32,004 nucleotides of DNA, from NCBI GenBank assembly GCA_964500605.1, contig CAZCOS010000018.1, positions 1 through 32,004 on the forward strand. Direction: 5' to 3'. The notes under the pieces were generated by a model that saw nothing but the letters and a program-made list of their open reading frames with translations, had not been told where the DNA came from and did not search any database. This DNA comes from Sterolibacterium sp964500605 (GTDB taxonomy: Bacteria > Pseudomonadota > Gammaproteobacteria > Burkholderiales > Rhodocyclaceae). This document shows, piece after piece, positions 1-9,114 of this stretch (its first letter is position 1; each line of letters starts with the position of its first letter). A program made the translations under genes and the position numbers.

Positions 1-765
<765 letters not shown>

Positions 766-774
766 GGAGCAACC

Positions 775-1671
775 ATGTCGATTCTCATCAACAAGAACAC
801 CAAGGTCATTACCCAGGGCATCACCGGCAAGACCGGTCAGTTCCACACCGAAAAATGCCAGGAATACGCGAACGGCAAGAACTGCTTTGTCGCTGGCGTA
901 AACCCCAAGAAGGCCGGCGAAAAGATTTTCGATATTCCCATCTACGCCTCGGTCAAGGAAGCCGCGAAGGAAACGGGTGCTACCGTTTCCGTCATCTATG
1001 TTCCGCCGGCGGGTGCTGCTGATGCCATCTGGGAAGCCGTTGAGGCCGATCTCGATCTGGCCATCTGCATCACCGAAGGCATCCCCGTCCGCGACATGTT
1101 GGTCGTGCGTAACAAGATGAAGGCCAAGGTCGCAGCCGGTGGCAAGGAAACCCTGCTGCTGGGCCCGAACTGCCCGGGGCTGATTACGCCTGACGAAATC
1201 AAGATCGGCATCATGCCCGGCCACATTCACCGCAAGGGCCGCATCGGTGTGGTTTCTCGCTCGGGTACGCTGACTTATGAAGCAGTGGCGCAGCTGACCG
1301 AAATTGGTCTGGGCCAGTCTTCGGCGGTCGGTATCGGCGGTGACCCGATCAACGGCCTCAAGCACATTGACGTGATGCGCATGTTCAACGACGACCCCGA
1401 TACCGATGCCGTCATCATGATCGGCGAAATCGGTGGCCCGGACGAGGCGGAAGCCGCCAAGTGGTGCAAGGCCAACATGAAGAAGCCGATCGTCGGCTTC
1501 ATCGCCGGTGTGACGGCTCCACCGGGCAAGCGCATGGGCCATGCCGGCGCGCTGATTTCCGGTGGCGCAGATACCGCCGATGCCAAGCTTGCCATCATGG
1601 AAGAGTGCGGCTTCACGGTCACGCGCAACCCGTCGGAAATGGGCAAACTGCTGAAGGCTTTGCTGAAATAA
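775..1671 (+). CDS. sucD: Succinyl-CoA synthetase alpha subunit
   Basis: A 298-residue protein of normal family length. The N-terminal CoA-binding Rossmann domain carries TKVITQGITGKTGQFH. The C-terminal ligase domain carries GHAGALISGG, whose histidine (about residue 256) is the one phosphorylated during catalysis in this family. A good ribosome site (AAGGAG, just after the sucC stop) precedes the ATG. It pairs with SucC to make succinate and ATP from succinyl-CoA. A clear intrinsic terminator follows, so the sucCD operon ends here. Confidence 0.98.
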   Translation: MSILINKNTKVITQGITGKTGQFHTEKCQEYANGKNCFVAGVNPKKAGEKIFDIPIYASVKEAAKETGATVSVIYVPPAGAADAIWEAVEADLDLAICITEGIPVRDMLVVRNKMKAKVAAGGKETLLLGPNCPGLITPDEIKIGIMPGHIHRKGRIGVVSRSGTLTYEAVAQLTEIGLGQSSAVGIGGDPINGLKHIDVMRMFNDDPDTDAVIMIGEIGGPDEAEAAKWCKANMKKPIVGFIAGVTAPPGKRMGHAGALISGGADTADAKLAIMEECGFTVTRNPSEMGKLLKALLK

Positions 1672-1690
1672 GTGCTTGCCTGTCGGGAAA

Positions 1691-1707
1691 GGACGGCTGT
1701 GCCGTCC
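1691..1707 (+). other. Small perfect hairpin after sucD
   Basis: GGACGGC and GCCGTCC form a perfect 7-bp stem with a 3-nt loop between the sucD stop and the intrinsic terminator. It has no T-run of its own. It may protect the 3' end or assist termination; that role is inference. Confidence 0.5.
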
Positions 1708-1717
1708 GCCCTGAGGC

Positions 1718-1752
1718 AAAAAAGGCCGTCTCTTCCGGGAGCGGCCTTTTTT
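1718..1752 (+). terminator. Rho-independent terminator of sucCD
   Basis: AAAAAAGGCCG pairs with CGGCCTTTTTT around a 13-nt loop, and the right arm supplies the T-run. The A-tract on the left arm makes it potentially bidirectional. It separates sucCD from the DoxX-like gene. Confidence 0.9.
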
Positions 1753-1806
1753 GTTGGTGCGCCCGACAGTGCGATTTCTGGGTGACGTTGTATTTTGGAG
1801 GAAGGG

Positions 1807-2220
1807 ATGTTGAGCAAATTCAAGGATCCGTGCCGTAGTGCGGGCTGGATGGTCGTCTTTGCCTGGTTTTTCTTTGGCGGGCTGGGCCATTTTTTTGCCA
1901 CAGATTTTTTTGTCAGCATCGTTCCGCCCTGGCTGCCCTGGCCTTTGGCCGCCGTTTATGTTTCCGGGGTTTTTGAATTGCTGGGTGCGGCAGGCTTGTT
2001 GTTACACCGTACTCGCAAGGCTGCCGGGCTGGGTTTATTTTTCCTGACCTTGGCGGTGAGCCCGGTCAATATTTACATGTGGCAGCATTCCGAACGATTT
2101 CCGGAGATGTCGCCCACTTTTTTGGGGCTGCGCTTGATCGTGCAGGTGGCTTTGCTGGCCTGTATTTGGTGGAGCACCCAGACTTCCGGGACTTCCCGCT
2201 GTTCTTCATCATCCATTTGA
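1807..2220 (+). CDS. DoxX-like small integral membrane protein
   Basis: A 137-residue hydrophobic protein. I placed the start at the ATG at 1807 because GGAGG lies 5 bp upstream (1797-1801); the in-frame TTG at 1795 overlaps that site. About four membrane segments are visible: WMVVFAWFFFGGLGHFF, LAAVYVSGVFELLGAAGLLL, AAGLGLFFLTLAVSPVNIYMW and LIVQVALLACIWW. The arrangement and the PVNIYMWQH stretch resemble DoxX/DUF4870-type membrane proteins, whose substrates are mostly unknown. The tail is serine-rich. It converges on copy A of the acyltransferase with only 23 bp between stops. Confidence 0.65.
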   Translation: MLSKFKDPCRSAGWMVVFAWFFFGGLGHFFATDFFVSIVPPWLPWPLAAVYVSGVFELLGAAGLLLHRTRKAAGLGLFFLTLAVSPVNIYMWQHSERFPEMSPTFLGLRLIVQVALLACIWWSTQTSGTSRCSSSSI

Positions 2221-2243
2221 TGCGGGCCGGCTGTGTGAGAGGG

Positions 2244-3512
2244 TCACTCGGGTTTGCCCTCCAGTCGTTGGCGAAGAAATTCGAGTAGGTTTTCCATTCG
2301 CCCTTCGCTGGCAAAGACTTTTGGCATGCCGAGTGTGAGCTCGAAATTCCCCTGAAACCCAGAGACGGCGATGAAGACGTTTTCAAGTTGCGGGACGCAG
2401 TAGAGGGTGCTTGCTGTGAAGCCGCCGCCGCTGAACTGGCTTTTTTTGAAGGAACCAAGGAGGGTCACGATGGCGGTTTCGTGCAAGTTGGGGTTCTGGT
2501 AGGTTTTCTCGGTGACAGAAATCAGGCTATCGACCCAGGCGAAAGGAAGCCATCGCATGATTTCAAAAATCCGGCGGTAATTCATTTCGGCATTGCCGTC
2601 GCGTAGTACCTGAAGCTGATTTTTGATGTCACCGGGGTCCAGGCTGGATTGCGAAGTGAGATCGACATAGGTCATTCCGGCAAAATTCATCGTGGTCAGG
2701 AGCTCAGGCAGGTAACGTCTGAGATTGGAAGGAATGCCGATGCGGAAGGTCTTGTCGCGCTCACCCTGACGACGGCCGTATTCACCCAGGAGGGCGATCA
2801 ACCGGGGGAGCAGATTGGGTTGCGGGCCGGGGATGGTGACTCTTTTCCAAAGACCACCGCGTTCGTCGCCTTGAGGCGGCCCCATGAGGCTGGCGATTTG
2901 TGCTTTGTTGTCCTTGACTGCGGTTTGCCTGGGGCCGTTATGCATCAGATCCGTGTCGGTGAAGGTGGCGTTGCTGCCAAGTAGCGGCTCCCCCCGCAGG
3001 GCGCGAAAGGTTTCCTGCATGAAGTGCAGCAGCCCCACGCCATCCATCACGGCATGGGATGTCCGGAAAATGACCTTGTATTGCTCGGATTCTGGTGAAG
3101 GATGGACAAGGATAACTTCGGTCGTCCGGCCGTCTTCCAGGCAGAGCCTGGTGTCGAACAGGGCATCGAGACCTTCGCTGGAGCGGCCATTCCATTGGCA
3201 GTGATCCAGGCAGCGTAGTGCGGGCATGGGCCCGTCGCTGATCCATCGCGCGCCCTGTCTTTTTCCCACGAGCCGAAGGCGCGCACCCGGGTTGGCTTGT
3301 GCGGCTTGACTTAGTGCATCCTTCCAGGCTTGGGGATCAGGATGGCCGCTGCCTTCAAGGATGATGACGACATCGTGGGCACGGATATGGGATTGGGGGT
3401 GTCGCCCGATGGCCGCGTGGTAGTACTCGGAGACGGTCAGCAGTCGGTCGATGTGCTGGACCGCCGAAAGCGGCGGAAGATTGTGCAAAGACGAGTCTGT
3501 GGCTGCGTTCAT
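2244..3512 (-). CDS. Condensation-domain-like acyltransferase, copy A
   Basis: A 422-residue protein. The key visible motif is SHAVMDGVG (His153, Asp157, Gly158), a variant of the HHxxxDG active site of condensation, wax-ester-synthase and PapA-type acyltransferases. The second, catalytic His is present, but the first His is Ser. Other recognisable pieces are EYYHAAIGRHP near the N terminus and NVFASEGR near the C terminus. It has no carrier-protein or adenylation domain and no signal peptide. The protein at 13137-14402 is clearly a paralog sharing all of these blocks. Established knowledge: the fold transfers an acyl group from CoA or a carrier protein to an alcohol or amine. The acceptor here is unknown. 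It lies 44 bp downstream of the M48 protease on the same strand, so the two may be co-transcribed. Confidence 0.7.
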   Translation of the reverse strand: MNAATDSSLHNLPPLSAVQHIDRLLTVSEYYHAAIGRHPQSHIRAHDVVIILEGSGHPDPQAWKDALSQAAQANPGARLRLVGKRQGARWISDGPMPALRCLDHCQWNGRSSEGLDALFDTRLCLEDGRTTEVILVHPSPESEQYKVIFRTSHAVMDGVGLLHFMQETFRALRGEPLLGSNATFTDTDLMHNGPRQTAVKDNKAQIASLMGPPQGDERGGLWKRVTIPGPQPNLLPRLIALLGEYGRRQGERDKTFRIGIPSNLRRYLPELLTTMNFAGMTYVDLTSQSSLDPGDIKNQLQVLRDGNAEMNYRRIFEIMRWLPFAWVDSLISVTEKTYQNPNLHETAIVTLLGSFKKSQFSGGGFTASTLYCVPQLENVFIAVSGFQGNFELTLGMPKVFASEGRMENLLEFLRQRLEGKPE

Positions 3513-3556
3513 GTGGCGACTATACCGTGGCGCGTGAAGCGATGGAGGCGGTGGTG

Positions 3557-4411
3557 TCAGTTCCGTGACTTTCTGGTTCGCTCGTAAAGTGGAAGGACTT
3601 CGGGCAGGTGCGCTTCGATCTCACGGATGCGATTGGGGCCGGAAGGGTGGGTGGAGAGCCATTGAGGTGGTGCCCCTCGATTGGCTGCGGTCATTTTTTG
3701 CCAGAGGGTGACGCCTGCGCGTGGGTCGAAGCCGGCACGAGCTGCAAGGTCGAGTCCAACGAGATCGGCATCGCTTTCATCATCGCGAGAAAAGCGCAGG
3801 GTGAGCAGGCTACCACCAACGCGAAAAACTCCGGCATATTTTCCGTTGGCAACGAGTTGTCCCAGCAGGTCAGCTCCAAGATTAGTCAGCTCGCCTTTGG
3901 CCATGCGTTCGCGGGCGTGCTCGCGCAGGGCGTGGGCGATTTCGTGGCCCATGACGATGGCGGCTTCGTCGTCCGTGAGTTTCAGCCCTTCTAGCAATCC
4001 CGTGAAAAAGGCGATTTTTCCACCGGGCATGCAGAAGGCGTTGACCTGCTTTGAACCGATGAGATTGATTTCCCATTGCCATTGCGCCGCACGGCTGTTG
4101 TAGCGGGAGGCGAGAGGGATCATTCGGTCGGCAATGGCACGCAAGCGACGAAGCTGAGGGTGATTTTCAGTGGCCAGCGCACGCTGTTCGGCCGCTTGTC
4201 GCTTCAGGGCTTCGTATTCTGTACTGGCTTGTCGCTCCAAACCGCTGGCGGGGACGAGTTGCCTGAAAATTGAAGGCTTGCTGATGGCGATTCCGTCAGA
4301 TTGCCCTGGATTGTTTGCACCGTGGGCGGTGGGCTGGAGCACAAAGACGGCAGCAAGCAGCAGGGCCGATGTCAGGCGCGGGCGTGAATCGTGGAAGGAT
4401 TGGATCGACAT
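3557..4411 (-). CDS. Exported M48-family zinc metalloprotease
   Basis: A 284-residue protein with an N-terminal export signal (residues about 11-31, ending HGA). The M48 zinc site is HEIAH at residues 156-160, and the third ligand is probably Glu212 in DDESDAD. The C terminus has WLSTHPSGPNRIREIEAHLP, typical of the Oma1/LoiP/BepA-type periplasmic members. No TPR repeats follow, so it is the short LoiP/YcaL-like form. Such proteins degrade or help fold envelope proteins; the substrate here is unknown. The acyltransferase copy A lies immediately downstream on the same strand. Confidence 0.9.
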   Translation of the reverse strand: MSIQSFHDSRPRLTSALLLAAVFVLQPTAHGANNPGQSDGIAISKPSIFRQLVPASGLERQASTEYEALKRQAAEQRALATENHPQLRRLRAIADRMIPLASRYNSRAAQWQWEINLIGSKQVNAFCMPGGKIAFFTGLLEGLKLTDDEAAIVMGHEIAHALREHARERMAKGELTNLGADLLGQLVANGKYAGVFRVGGSLLTLRFSRDDESDADLVGLDLAARAGFDPRAGVTLWQKMTAANRGAPPQWLSTHPSGPNRIREIEAHLPEVLPLYERTRKSRN

Positions 4412-4541
4412 GATGCGTCATTCCATGGAAGCTCAAAGAGGGATCGAGAGAAACGATAAGGCAACATGAAGCAGATGGTGATGTTTCTGCAAGTTTATTG
4501 TGTATCCATTTGCTTCAGAAGTTTCAGAGGCACCAGAAATG

Positions 4542-4566
4542 AAAAAGGGCATGCAGCAGCATGCCC
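4542..4566 (-). terminator. Rho-independent terminator of the 69-residue protein gene
   Basis: On the minus strand GGGCATGC, a 4-nt loop and GCATGCCC form a perfect 8-bp stem, followed by TTTTTC (plus-strand GAAAAA at 4541-4546). It lies about 35 bp beyond the stop of the small gene at 4602-4811 and insulates it from the M48 gene. A second 7-bp hairpin (4576-4593, GCTTCGG/CCGAAGC) sits between the stop and this terminator. Confidence 0.88.
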
Positions 4567-4601
4567 CGGTCGAAGGCTTCGGAGTACCGAAGCGCGTCGA
4601 T

Positions 4602-4811
4602 TTACAGCTTTTGCAGGTCGTCGTTGACGGCAGCCAGCATTTCCTTGGTGATCTTGCCACCGGAGAAACCAGCGATCATCTTCAGGGACATGCCACGGGC
4701 CATGCCGATTTGCGGGTTGGAGGGCAGTTCGGGCATGTGCTTGTCGATGACGGCGCGCGGGCCTGCGTTGTCGAGCAGTTCGCCAACTTTGGAGTCAATG
4801 CTGTAACCCAT
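4602..4811 (-). CDS. Small acidic-ended protein of unknown function (69 residues)
   Basis: I placed the start at the ATG at 4809-4811 (MGYSIDSKVGELL), because AAGGA lies 8 bp upstream and the upstream extension is low in similarity to any folded sequence. The 69-residue product has no signal peptide or membrane segment. It appears to be compact and helical, with SKVGELLDN, a Gly/Met-rich middle (GMARGMSLKMIAGFSGGKI) and EMLAAVNDDLQKL at the end. I do not recognise a named family. Its own ribosome site and strong terminator make it a monocistronic unit, so it is probably real. It is divergent from the LysR gene. Confidence 0.75.
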   Translation of the reverse strand: MGYSIDSKVGELLDNAGPRAVIDKHMPELPSNPQIGMARGMSLKMIAGFSGGKITKEMLAAVNDDLQKL

Positions 4812-4945
4812 GGTGAATTCCTTTTTTGCAGTAAGAGTGGTGGGGTTCGCAGGGTTCCCCGGGAAAAGCCAACCGGCCATTTTGCGTCGGTCGACATTTG
4901 CCTCTAGGCAATTTTGCGGAAAATTCCGTTCAAGGCTGCAAGAGG

Positions 4946-4974
4946 TTGCCGTGATTGTAGGCTGGTCGTATTAT
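4946..4974 (+). promoter_or_regulatory. Predicted sigma-70 promoter of the LysR gene
   Basis: TTGCCG (4946-4951) and TATTAT (4969-4974) are separated by 17 bp. A start of transcription around 4981 is implied, which rules out the ATG at 4973 as the translation start and favours 5006. Confidence 0.6.
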
Positions 4975-4986
4975 GGGTCAAATGAA

Positions 4987-5003
4987 TTGTTCTCATGAGA
5001 CAA
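4987..5003. promoter_or_regulatory. Near-palindrome at the LysR gene start, candidate operator
   Basis: TTGTTCTCATGAGACAA contains the perfect 10-bp palindrome TCTCATGAGA with TTGT/CAA flanks. It lies between the predicted transcription start and the ATG at 5006. LysR-type proteins often bind interrupted palindromes near their own promoters; assignment to this LysR protein is inference. Confidence 0.45.
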
Positions 5004-5005
5004 CT

Positions 5006-5950
5006 ATGAATAATATCGATATCAGACGAATTGACCTGAATTTGCTGGTGGTTTTCGAGGCGATCTATCGCGAGGGAACGGTGACGCGCGCCAGCGAGAA
5101 GCTGCATCTGACCCAGTCTTCCGTGAGTCACGCCTTGGCTCGATTACGCGAATTATTCAATGATCCGCTATTCAACCGTCTGCGAAACGGTATGACGCCT
5201 ACGCCACTGGCGAAGGAACTGTATCAACCCATCCTGTCGGCCTTGCGCATTCTCGAAGATACTTTGAACCAACCGCCGCCCGGGGTGCAGCCGCGTGTGC
5301 GCCGGACACTCAATATCGGCCTGATTACGACGGATGAGGCGGCCTTCGTTCCGCAATTGATGGAGCGGCAGGGCAGTGATCCACAATACGAGATCGTGAC
5401 CCTTCTTTACGAGCCGGGACGTTTCGAACATCGCCTGGCTACAGGGAAGTTTGACGTGGCCTTGCAACCTTTTGCCTATTCCTATCCTTCGGAAGAGGTG
5501 TTGAGTCGCTTGCTGACGCGGGAGGGGCTATCGGTCATGATCCGTCGTAATCATCCCGCATTGCGTCGAGGCGCGCTTGATCTGGAAACCTATCTTTCCT
5601 TGCGGCATATCGTCGTTGCGCCACGGCGTGTCGAGACGAGCTTTCTGGACATGGAGTTCGCCCGGCGGCGGTTGGAACGGGAAGTGGTGCTGCGCTGCCA
5701 GGATTACTGGACGGCAGCGCGCATCGTGGCGCAAACAGACTGCATCTTGACCGCACCGCACCGTCCGATGTCGTATCTCATTGGGGATGTTCGTGCCAAC
5801 AAGCTTCTTCCCTTGCCTGATGGACTCAACATGCCGGAGGCTGCGGATATTTATATGTACTGGCATGCCACTGCTGATCAAGATCCGGACAATTTGTGGT
5901 TGAGGCAGAATCTGATCGAGATTTTTCAGGTTCCGCAGGCCGGAGGGTGA
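5006..5950 (+). CDS. LysR-family transcriptional regulator
   Basis: A 314-residue protein when started at the ATG at 5006, the normal LysR length. The N-terminal winged helix-turn-helix is clear (DLNLLVVFEAIYREG, then TRASEKLHLTQSSVSHALARLRELFNDPLF, about residues 9-65). The remainder is the effector-binding domain (about 90-300). The DLNLL opening and overall character resemble the NodD/NahR-like branch. An in-frame ATG at 4973 would lie within or just at the predicted promoter and is less likely. The alpha/beta hydrolase gene begins 33 bp downstream and the small 69-residue gene is divergent; both are candidate targets. The inducer cannot be inferred. Confidence 0.93.
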   Translation: MNNIDIRRIDLNLLVVFEAIYREGTVTRASEKLHLTQSSVSHALARLRELFNDPLFNRLRNGMTPTPLAKELYQPILSALRILEDTLNQPPPGVQPRVRRTLNIGLITTDEAAFVPQLMERQGSDPQYEIVTLLYEPGRFEHRLATGKFDVALQPFAYSYPSEEVLSRLLTREGLSVMIRRNHPALRRGALDLETYLSLRHIVVAPRRVETSFLDMEFARRRLEREVVLRCQDYWTAARIVAQTDCILTAPHRPMSYLIGDVRANKLLPLPDGLNMPEAADIYMYWHATADQDPDNLWLRQNLIEIFQVPQAGG

Positions 5951-5983
5951 TGTCGTGTTTGATGAATCGGGAGAGTAGCCGTA

Positions 5984-6715
5984 ATGCGGGATTTTGCTTT
6001 GGATTACGCACTGACGCGTCATGATGCGCCAACGGTCGTCCTCGTGCATGGGCTGGGGGCGACTTTTCAGAAATCCTGGCGAAAGGTGTATCCGGAAGTG
6101 GCCCTGGGTCATACGGTGTTGGCGTACAACCGAGCAGGGTATGGCCGCACTCCAGTACACGATGCCGTTCGGGATGCACGACAGATCGTGTCCGAATTGC
6201 GTAAGAATTTGCAGCGTCTGGCTTTGTCGCCACCTTATGTGCTGGTCGGGCACTCCATGGGTGGCCTTTACATGCAGTGGTTTGCACGACAGCATCCGCA
6301 GGACGTGGCGGGATTGCTGCTGGTGGATTCGACCCATCCCCGGCAGTTTGAAGGAGATGGGGCTCCTGGTTTGCAACCTTTGTGGTTTCAGGCTGGGTTT
6401 CATCTGTTTTTGCGCTGTTTTGGGGGCTTGCGGGAATGGGAATCGGCGCGTTTGAGCGGCGAACAGGTCCTTGACTCACCGCTGTTACCTGAGGAAATCC
6501 CCGTCATCGCGCTGCTTTCTGGGCAGCCAGAAGAGCATGAAGAAATGTCGCCGCTTCTGAAGCATGATCGGGCCATGAAGATGGATTTTGCTCATCTTTA
6601 TCCTGGGTGCGAGCTGGAATGGCTGGATTGCGGACACGATATTCCTGTGGAGCGGCCCCAGGCCGTGATTGATGCAATCGACAGGATTTGCCGGTCAGGG
6701 GGAATCCGGCGATAG
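5984..6715 (+). CDS. Alpha/beta-fold hydrolase
   Basis: A 243-residue single-domain protein. The oxyanion segment VLVHGLGATF, the nucleophile elbow GHSMGG (Ser91) and the late histidine in LDCGHDIPVE (His218) mark an alpha/beta hydrolase. The acidic member of the triad is not obvious by eye. There is no signal peptide, so it is cytoplasmic. It follows the LysR gene on the same strand with 33 bp between them and a GGGAGAG ribosome site, which suggests co-transcription. It is probably an esterase-type enzyme; the substrate is unknown. Confidence 0.88.
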   Translation: MRDFALDYALTRHDAPTVVLVHGLGATFQKSWRKVYPEVALGHTVLAYNRAGYGRTPVHDAVRDARQIVSELRKNLQRLALSPPYVLVGHSMGGLYMQWFARQHPQDVAGLLLVDSTHPRQFEGDGAPGLQPLWFQAGFHLFLRCFGGLREWESARLSGEQVLDSPLLPEEIPVIALLSGQPEEHEEMSPLLKHDRAMKMDFAHLYPGCELEWLDCGHDIPVERPQAVIDAIDRICRSGGIRR

Positions 6716-6813
6716 AATGCGACTCTTGCGCCCGGAACTCCGAATGTGCGCAAGCTGGGAAGGGATGCAGGCTAAGCCTTGCGACATGACAAACGTCAAT
6801 GCAGGAAATGAAC

Positions 6814-9099
6814 ATGGATGAACAGTTTCGCGCCGCCGCTCTTGAATATCACCTGCACCCCAAGCCTGGCAAGATCGCCGTTGTTCCCACCAAATCAACC
6901 CTGAATCCGCAAGACCTTGCGCTGGCGTACTCACCGGGTGTGGCTGTGCCCTGTGAGGAAATCGTCCGTGATCCGACCAATGCCGAAAAATATACGGCAC
7001 GAGGAAATCTGGTTGCCGTCATCACCAACGGTACGGCGGTGCTGGGCCTGGGCAATATTGGTCCGCTGGCAGGCAAGCCCGTGATGGAAGGCAAGGGGGT
7101 TCTGTTCAAGAAATTTGCGGGTGTCGATGTGTTCGACATCGAAATTTCAGAGAACGATCCGGACAAGCTGGTGGATATCATTGCTGCGCTGGAGCCGACC
7201 TTCGGTGGGATCAACCTCGAAGACATCAAGGCCCCGGAATGCTTCTACATCGAGCAGAAGCTGCGCGAACGCATGAAGATTCCGGTCTTTCATGACGATC
7301 AGCATGGCACGGCCATCATCGCGGCGGCGGCTGTGCTCAATGGCCTGCGCCTGGTCGACAAGAAAATCGGCGAGATCAAGCTGGTTTGTTCAGGTGCGGG
7401 CGCGGCAGCCATTGCCTGCCTGGATCTCCTAGTTCGGCTCGGTGTCAAAACGGAGCACATTTACATCACGGACAGCAAGGGTGTGGTGTATGTCGGACGC
7501 GACGAAAAGCTGGATCCATCTAAGGCACGCTATGCCCAGAAAACCTCGGCCAGAACGCTGGCCGACATCGTGCCGGATGCGGACGTGTTCCTGGGGCTTT
7601 CGGCAGCGGGTGCGCTCAAGCCGGAAATGCTGAAAACCATGGCGGCCAATCCCATCGTACTGGCAATGGCCAACCCGATTCCCGAAATCATGCCCGAAGT
7701 GGCGAAGGCGACACGGGACGATGTCATCATTGGCACGGGGCGTTCGGATTATCCGAACCAGGTCAATAACGCGCTGTGTTTCCCCTACATGTTCCGGGGC
7801 GCACTGGACGTGGGGGCGACGACCATCAATGAGGAAATGAAGATTGCGGCCGTACGAGCCATTGCCGATCTGGCCCATGCTGAACAGCCGGATGTAGCGG
7901 CAACGGCTTATAACCGTGTTGAATTGAAATTTGGCCGGGATTATCTGATCCCGATGCCTTTTGATCCCCGCCTCGTCATGAAAGTGGCTCCGGCCGTTGC
8001 CAAGGCGGCGATGGATTCCGGTGTCGCCACGCGGCCGCTTGCAAATCTGGATGCTTATCGCGACAAGCTATCTGATTTTGTTTATCAGTCTGGCCTTCAG
8101 ATGCGGCCAGTCTTCACGGCAGCCCGGCAGAGCCCGCAGCGTATCGTGTTCTGTGAGGGGGAGGATGAGCGTGTTCTACGTGCCGTACAGACCGTGGTCG
8201 ATGAGGGTTTGGCCAAGCCCATCCTGATTGGTCGCCCCGATGTGGTTGAGGCACGCATCGCCCGCTGTGGCTTGCGTTTGCGGGCGGGCGAGAATTTCGG
8301 GCTGGTTAATCCGGATTCCGACCCGCGCTTCCGTGATTTCTGGACAGATTATTATGAAATCATGCAGCGCAAAGGAGTCAGCATCGAATACGCCAAGCGC
8401 GAGGCACGTCGTCGTACCACTTTGATTGGTGCGTTGATGGTTCGCAAGGGCTATGCGGATGGGATGGTTTGCGGGACTTATGGCCGCCATTCTCAACATC
8501 TGCGCTATATCGAGAATGTCATCGGTTTGCAGGAAGGCGTGAAGAATTTTTATGCGGTGAATATGCTGCTGTTGCCGCGTCGCACGCTTTTCATTGGTGA
8601 TACTTACGTTAATTACGACCCGACGGCCGAGCAGCTTGCCGAAATGACGATTCTGGCTTCCGACATGGTGGGCCGTTTCGGATTGACCCCAAAGGTGGGA
8701 TTGTTGTCCCATTCCAGTTTCGGGACGGAAGATACGCCGACGGCTTTGAAAATGCGGCGTACCTTGCAATTGCTTCAGGAAATGGCTCCGGGGCTGGAGG
8801 TCGAAGGCGAAATGCATGGTGATGCGGCCTTGTCAGAAGAAATCCGGCAGCAAGTATTTCCGGACTCCCGTCTCAAGGGTTCGGCTAATCTGCTCATCAT
8901 GCCTACGCTTGATGCAGCCAATATTGCTTTCAGCTTGCTCAAGACTGCTGCAGGAGATGGCTTGACGCTCGGGCCTCTGTTATTGGGGGCAGCCCGTCCA
9001 GTGCATATTCTGACGCCTACGGCGACGGTACGGCGCATCGTCAATGTCACCGCCTTGCTGTCGGTTCAAGCGGCTGGGCAGCGTCAGGCAACGGCGTAA
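6814..9099 (+). CDS. maeB: NADP-dependent malic enzyme with C-terminal phosphotransacetylase domain
   Basis: A 761-residue protein, matching the usual size of the hybrid enzyme. I chose the ATG at 6814 because AGGA lies about 7 bp upstream; the ATGs at 6799 and 6808 are poorly placed relative to it. The malic enzyme part (about 1-420) has VLGLGNIGP, the HDDQHGTA metal/substrate motif (about 159) and the nucleotide-binding SGAGAAAIA (about 192). The C-terminal part (from about 443, RIVFCEGEDERVL) is a phosphate acetyl/butyryl-transferase-like domain, with DGMVCGTYGRHSQH and LLSHSSFGT. It decarboxylates malate to pyruvate with NADP. In related hybrids the C-terminal domain is regulatory (acetyl-CoA sensing) rather than catalytic. 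The patatin gene follows by 15 bp. Confidence 0.96.
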   Translation: MDEQFRAAALEYHLHPKPGKIAVVPTKSTLNPQDLALAYSPGVAVPCEEIVRDPTNAEKYTARGNLVAVITNGTAVLGLGNIGPLAGKPVMEGKGVLFKKFAGVDVFDIEISENDPDKLVDIIAALEPTFGGINLEDIKAPECFYIEQKLRERMKIPVFHDDQHGTAIIAAAAVLNGLRLVDKKIGEIKLVCSGAGAAAIACLDLLVRLGVKTEHIYITDSKGVVYVGRDEKLDPSKARYAQKTSARTLADIVPDADVFLGLSAAGALKPEMLKTMAANPIVLAMANPIPEIMPEVAKATRDDVIIGTGRSDYPNQVNNALCFPYMFRGALDVGATTINEEMKIAAVRAIADLAHAEQPDVAATAYNRVELKFGRDYLIPMPFDPRLVMKVAPAVAKAAMDSGVATRPLANLDAYRDKLSDFVYQSGLQMRPVFTAARQSPQRIVFCEGEDERVLRAVQTVVDEGLAKPILIGRPDVVEARIARCGLRLRAGENFGLVNPDSDPRFRDFWTDYYEIMQRKGVSIEYAKREARRRTTLIGALMVRKGYADGMVCGTYGRHSQHLRYIENVIGLQEGVKNFYAVNMLLLPRRTLFIGDTYVNYDPTAEQLAEMTILASDMVGRFGLTPKVGLLSHSSFGTEDTPTALKMRRTLQLLQEMAPGLEVEGEMHGDAALSEEIRQQVFPDSRLKGSANLLIMPTLDAANIAFSLLKTAAGDGLTLGPLLLGAARPVHILTPTATVRRIVNVTALLSVQAAGQRQATA

Positions 9100-9114
9100 A
9101 AACAGGGAGTTCGG

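Noticed and set aside
5528..6479. Long antisense open frames (291 and 217 residues) over the LysR and hydrolase genes
   Set aside because: Both real genes on the plus strand are clear, and the antisense products are Arg/Pro/His-rich with no domain.
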